A DNA stretch of 64,000 bases from DASWDH01 sp035318505 (GTDB lineage: Bacteria; Myxococcota_A; Polyangia; Polyangiales; Polyangiaceae): assembly GCA_035318505.1 (NCBI GenBank), contig DATHEQ010000374.1, forward strand, positions 1-64,000, in the 5' to 3' direction. The stretch's first letter is position 1, and every line of letters starts with the position of its first letter. The notes under the pieces were generated by a model, which ran no database searches, was not told where the DNA came from, and worked only from the letters and a program-made list of their open reading frames with translations. This document shows, one piece after another, positions 62,853 to 64,000 of this stretch. The position numbers and the translations under genes are program-made.

Positions 62853-63252
62853 TTATCGGCGAAGCAGCTCTGACAGATCGGATCGCCGACGCACGCCGCG
62901 CCGACTTGCAAAATTGTTGAGCAGCGTGACGCCGCGCGCGCCCACTTGCTGGCGGCCTCCGATGAGACTCTCTTGACTGACCATGCCGACGGACAAGAAG
63001 TTGATCGCTTCGGCGAGGGAACGAATGCCGTGCCGCTGCAGATCTTCCGACGACAGCGTGGAGGTCACCGCCGGCGCCGTGCTCCGCGGCGCTCGCGCTG
63101 GTCGGCGTGCTTACCACGGACTCTTGCAGGATCGCTTCGAGCTCCGACGACGGCGCGGTCGACGACGCGCCCGGAGGATCGGCTTTCGCCACTCGGACGC
63201 AGGCCAGCACCCCCACGAGCAGCGCGACATCCTTGAAAGCAATTCGATTCAT
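62853..63252 (-). pseudogene. Remnant of a TonB-dependent receptor (plug domain, frameshifted)
   Basis: From the ATG at 63252 a signal peptide (MNRIAFKDVALLVGVLACVR) is followed by SSELEAILQESVVSTPTSAS, the lead-in to a TonB plug domain. A one-base shift near 63080 moves the frame to VTSTLSSEDLQRHGIRSLAEA, then INFLSVGMVSQ and GGRQQVGARGVTLLNN, a typical plug. The frame then ends at 62853 with no beta-barrel. A 5' remnant of about 130 codons is left, so the receptor is not functional. Confidence 0.7.
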
Positions 63253-63453
63253 TCCGATGTCACGGCGAACTGGCATGCTGCGCCGATCAAAGGGGACGTC
63301 GGTGCGGCTTTACCGAGCGTCGGGTCCGTACTCTTGCCCCCGTTTGACCCCGACGCCGCAGATGAATGCGGTCAGAAAATCCCCGTTCTGATGGGATTTT
63401 CAGCCCAATACCACCTCTACTCCCTTGGGGCGGACACCCGTACGAAAAACGTT

Positions 63454-64000
63454 CTACGTAACGACGTCGAGGTAGGCTCTTCGCACCCGCTCGGTGACAT
63501 CACGATAGCGCTCCACCATGTCTTCAATCGCGGTATTGCGCGGTGTGTCACGAAAGCCCATACGGCGCGCTAGTGGCAGAAGACCTTCTGCGCTTTCGTC
63601 GAGGAGCGACGAGGAAGAGCCGTGTACGACGCGGATGCGCTGTTCGAGCCGACGGAGAAATCGGTAGCCCTCGTCCAACGTTTCGGCGAGGTCGGCGCGC
63701 AAGAGCCCGAGCTCGGTCAGCGCAGTGATGGCCTGCTGCGTTTCGGTGGTGCGAATCCGCGCATCTCGCCCCGCCTCCATTTGTAGGTATTGCACCGCGA
63801 ATTCGATATCGCAGAGCCCTCCCCGGCCGACCTTGAGATCGTGACGCCCCGGGCGCTCTCGGCCGAGCTCGTGCTCCATCCGCATTCTCAGGCGATGAAG
63901 GTCGGCCTTCGGCGGGGCACCCCGCTCGTACGCCGCAACGTGTGCGATGCGTAGAAACGCGTCACCGAGCGCGGTATCGCCCGCTGCCAAGCGCGCCCGG
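63454..64000 (-). CDS. glnE: Glutamine synthetase adenylyltransferase/deadenylase, 5' partial
   Basis: This is the C-terminal 180 residues or so of GlnE; the frame is open through base 64000, so the gene begins beyond the window. LKVGRGGLCDIEFAVQYLQM is the conserved nucleotidyltransferase-domain end, followed by the helical DLAETLDEGYRFLRRLEQRI and RDTPRNTAIEDM segments. GlnE adds AMP to or removes it from glutamine synthetase according to nitrogen status. Its presence fits the gltBD genes nearby. Confidence 0.93.
   Translation of the reverse strand, partial: RARLAAGDTALGDAFLRIAHVAAYERGAPPKADLHRLRMRMEHELGRERPGRHDLKVGRGGLCDIEFAVQYLQMEAGRDARIRTTETQQAITALTELGLLRADLAETLDEGYRFLRRLEQRIRVVHGSSSSLLDESAEGLLPLARRMGFRDTPRNTAIEDMVERYRDVTERVRRAYLDVVT

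Noticed and set aside
62002..63276. 424-codon frame across the MoxR gene and the TonB remnant
   Set aside because: It joins a true signal peptide and plug lead-in to out-of-frame sequence of two other genes; it is an artefact of a frameshift.

Overview
The window is strongly GC-rich and nearly full of genes. It carries many short lipoproteins, a Ser/Thr kinase beside an ECF-type sigma factor, SpoVR/DUF444 genes and a TonB-receptor plug remnant of a kind I associate with myxobacteria. This suggests a myxobacterium (Myxococcota, probably Polyangia-like). That placement is inferred from gene content; there is no rRNA or other marker gene in the window.

Layout. 1-6.4 kb: the end of a GH15 glucan/trehalose hydrolase, a lipoprotein, a TPR lipoprotein and the SpoVR-DUF444 pair. 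6.5-10.1 kb: DUF2905 membrane protein, PA0069-type radical SAM protein and a KimA/APC-type permease. 10.3-13.9 kb: small envelope proteins, including a TonB-like gene broken by two frameshifts and a PAP2-like protein without visible catalytic histidines. 13.85-14.68 kb: non-coding, packed with long inverted and tandem repeats. 14.7-36.3 kb: a type VI secretion system (T6SS). 36.3-38.6 kb: leucine dehydrogenase, a TetR regulator and a DUF4188 gene, the last two each preceded by a GTTAAC-type site. 38.6-42.5 kb: lipoprotein, small protein, kinase-FGE fusion and sigma factor. 42.8-51.6 kb: OPT transporter, DUF885 protein, HEAT-cyclophilin lipoprotein, Cys-rich protein and beta-barrel-like protein. 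51.6-57.6 kb: gltBD. 57.8-64 kb: an uncharacterised 609-aa protein, FAH-family enzyme, lipoprotein, MoxR-type ATPase, TonB-receptor remnant and the end of glnE.

The T6SS holds 12 of the 13 core genes. A leftward operon encodes the envelope parts and accessories (tssJ-tssK-tssL-tssM-tagF-tagH). A rightward operon encodes baseplate, sheath and recycling ATPase (tssA-B-C-E-F-G-H). hcp stands alone between them. A membrane-anchored lytic transglycosylase with a cytoplasmic N-terminal region sits inside the cluster and probably opens peptidoglycan for the machine. No tssI/vgrG, PAAR, effector/immunity pair or PpkA/PppA kinase/phosphatase is present, so spikes and effectors must be elsewhere.

Nitrogen metabolism recurs: leucine dehydrogenase, glutamate synthase (gltBD) and the glutamine synthetase adenylyltransferase (glnE). 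The most unusual items are the T6SS-linked transglycosylase, the palindrome-rich repeat island at 14.0-14.65 kb, two genes whose best promoters predict leaderless mRNAs (6934 and 37459), the TetR-type operator pair and the sigma/kinase-FGE operon. No tRNA, rRNA, CRISPR array or insertion sequence was seen.
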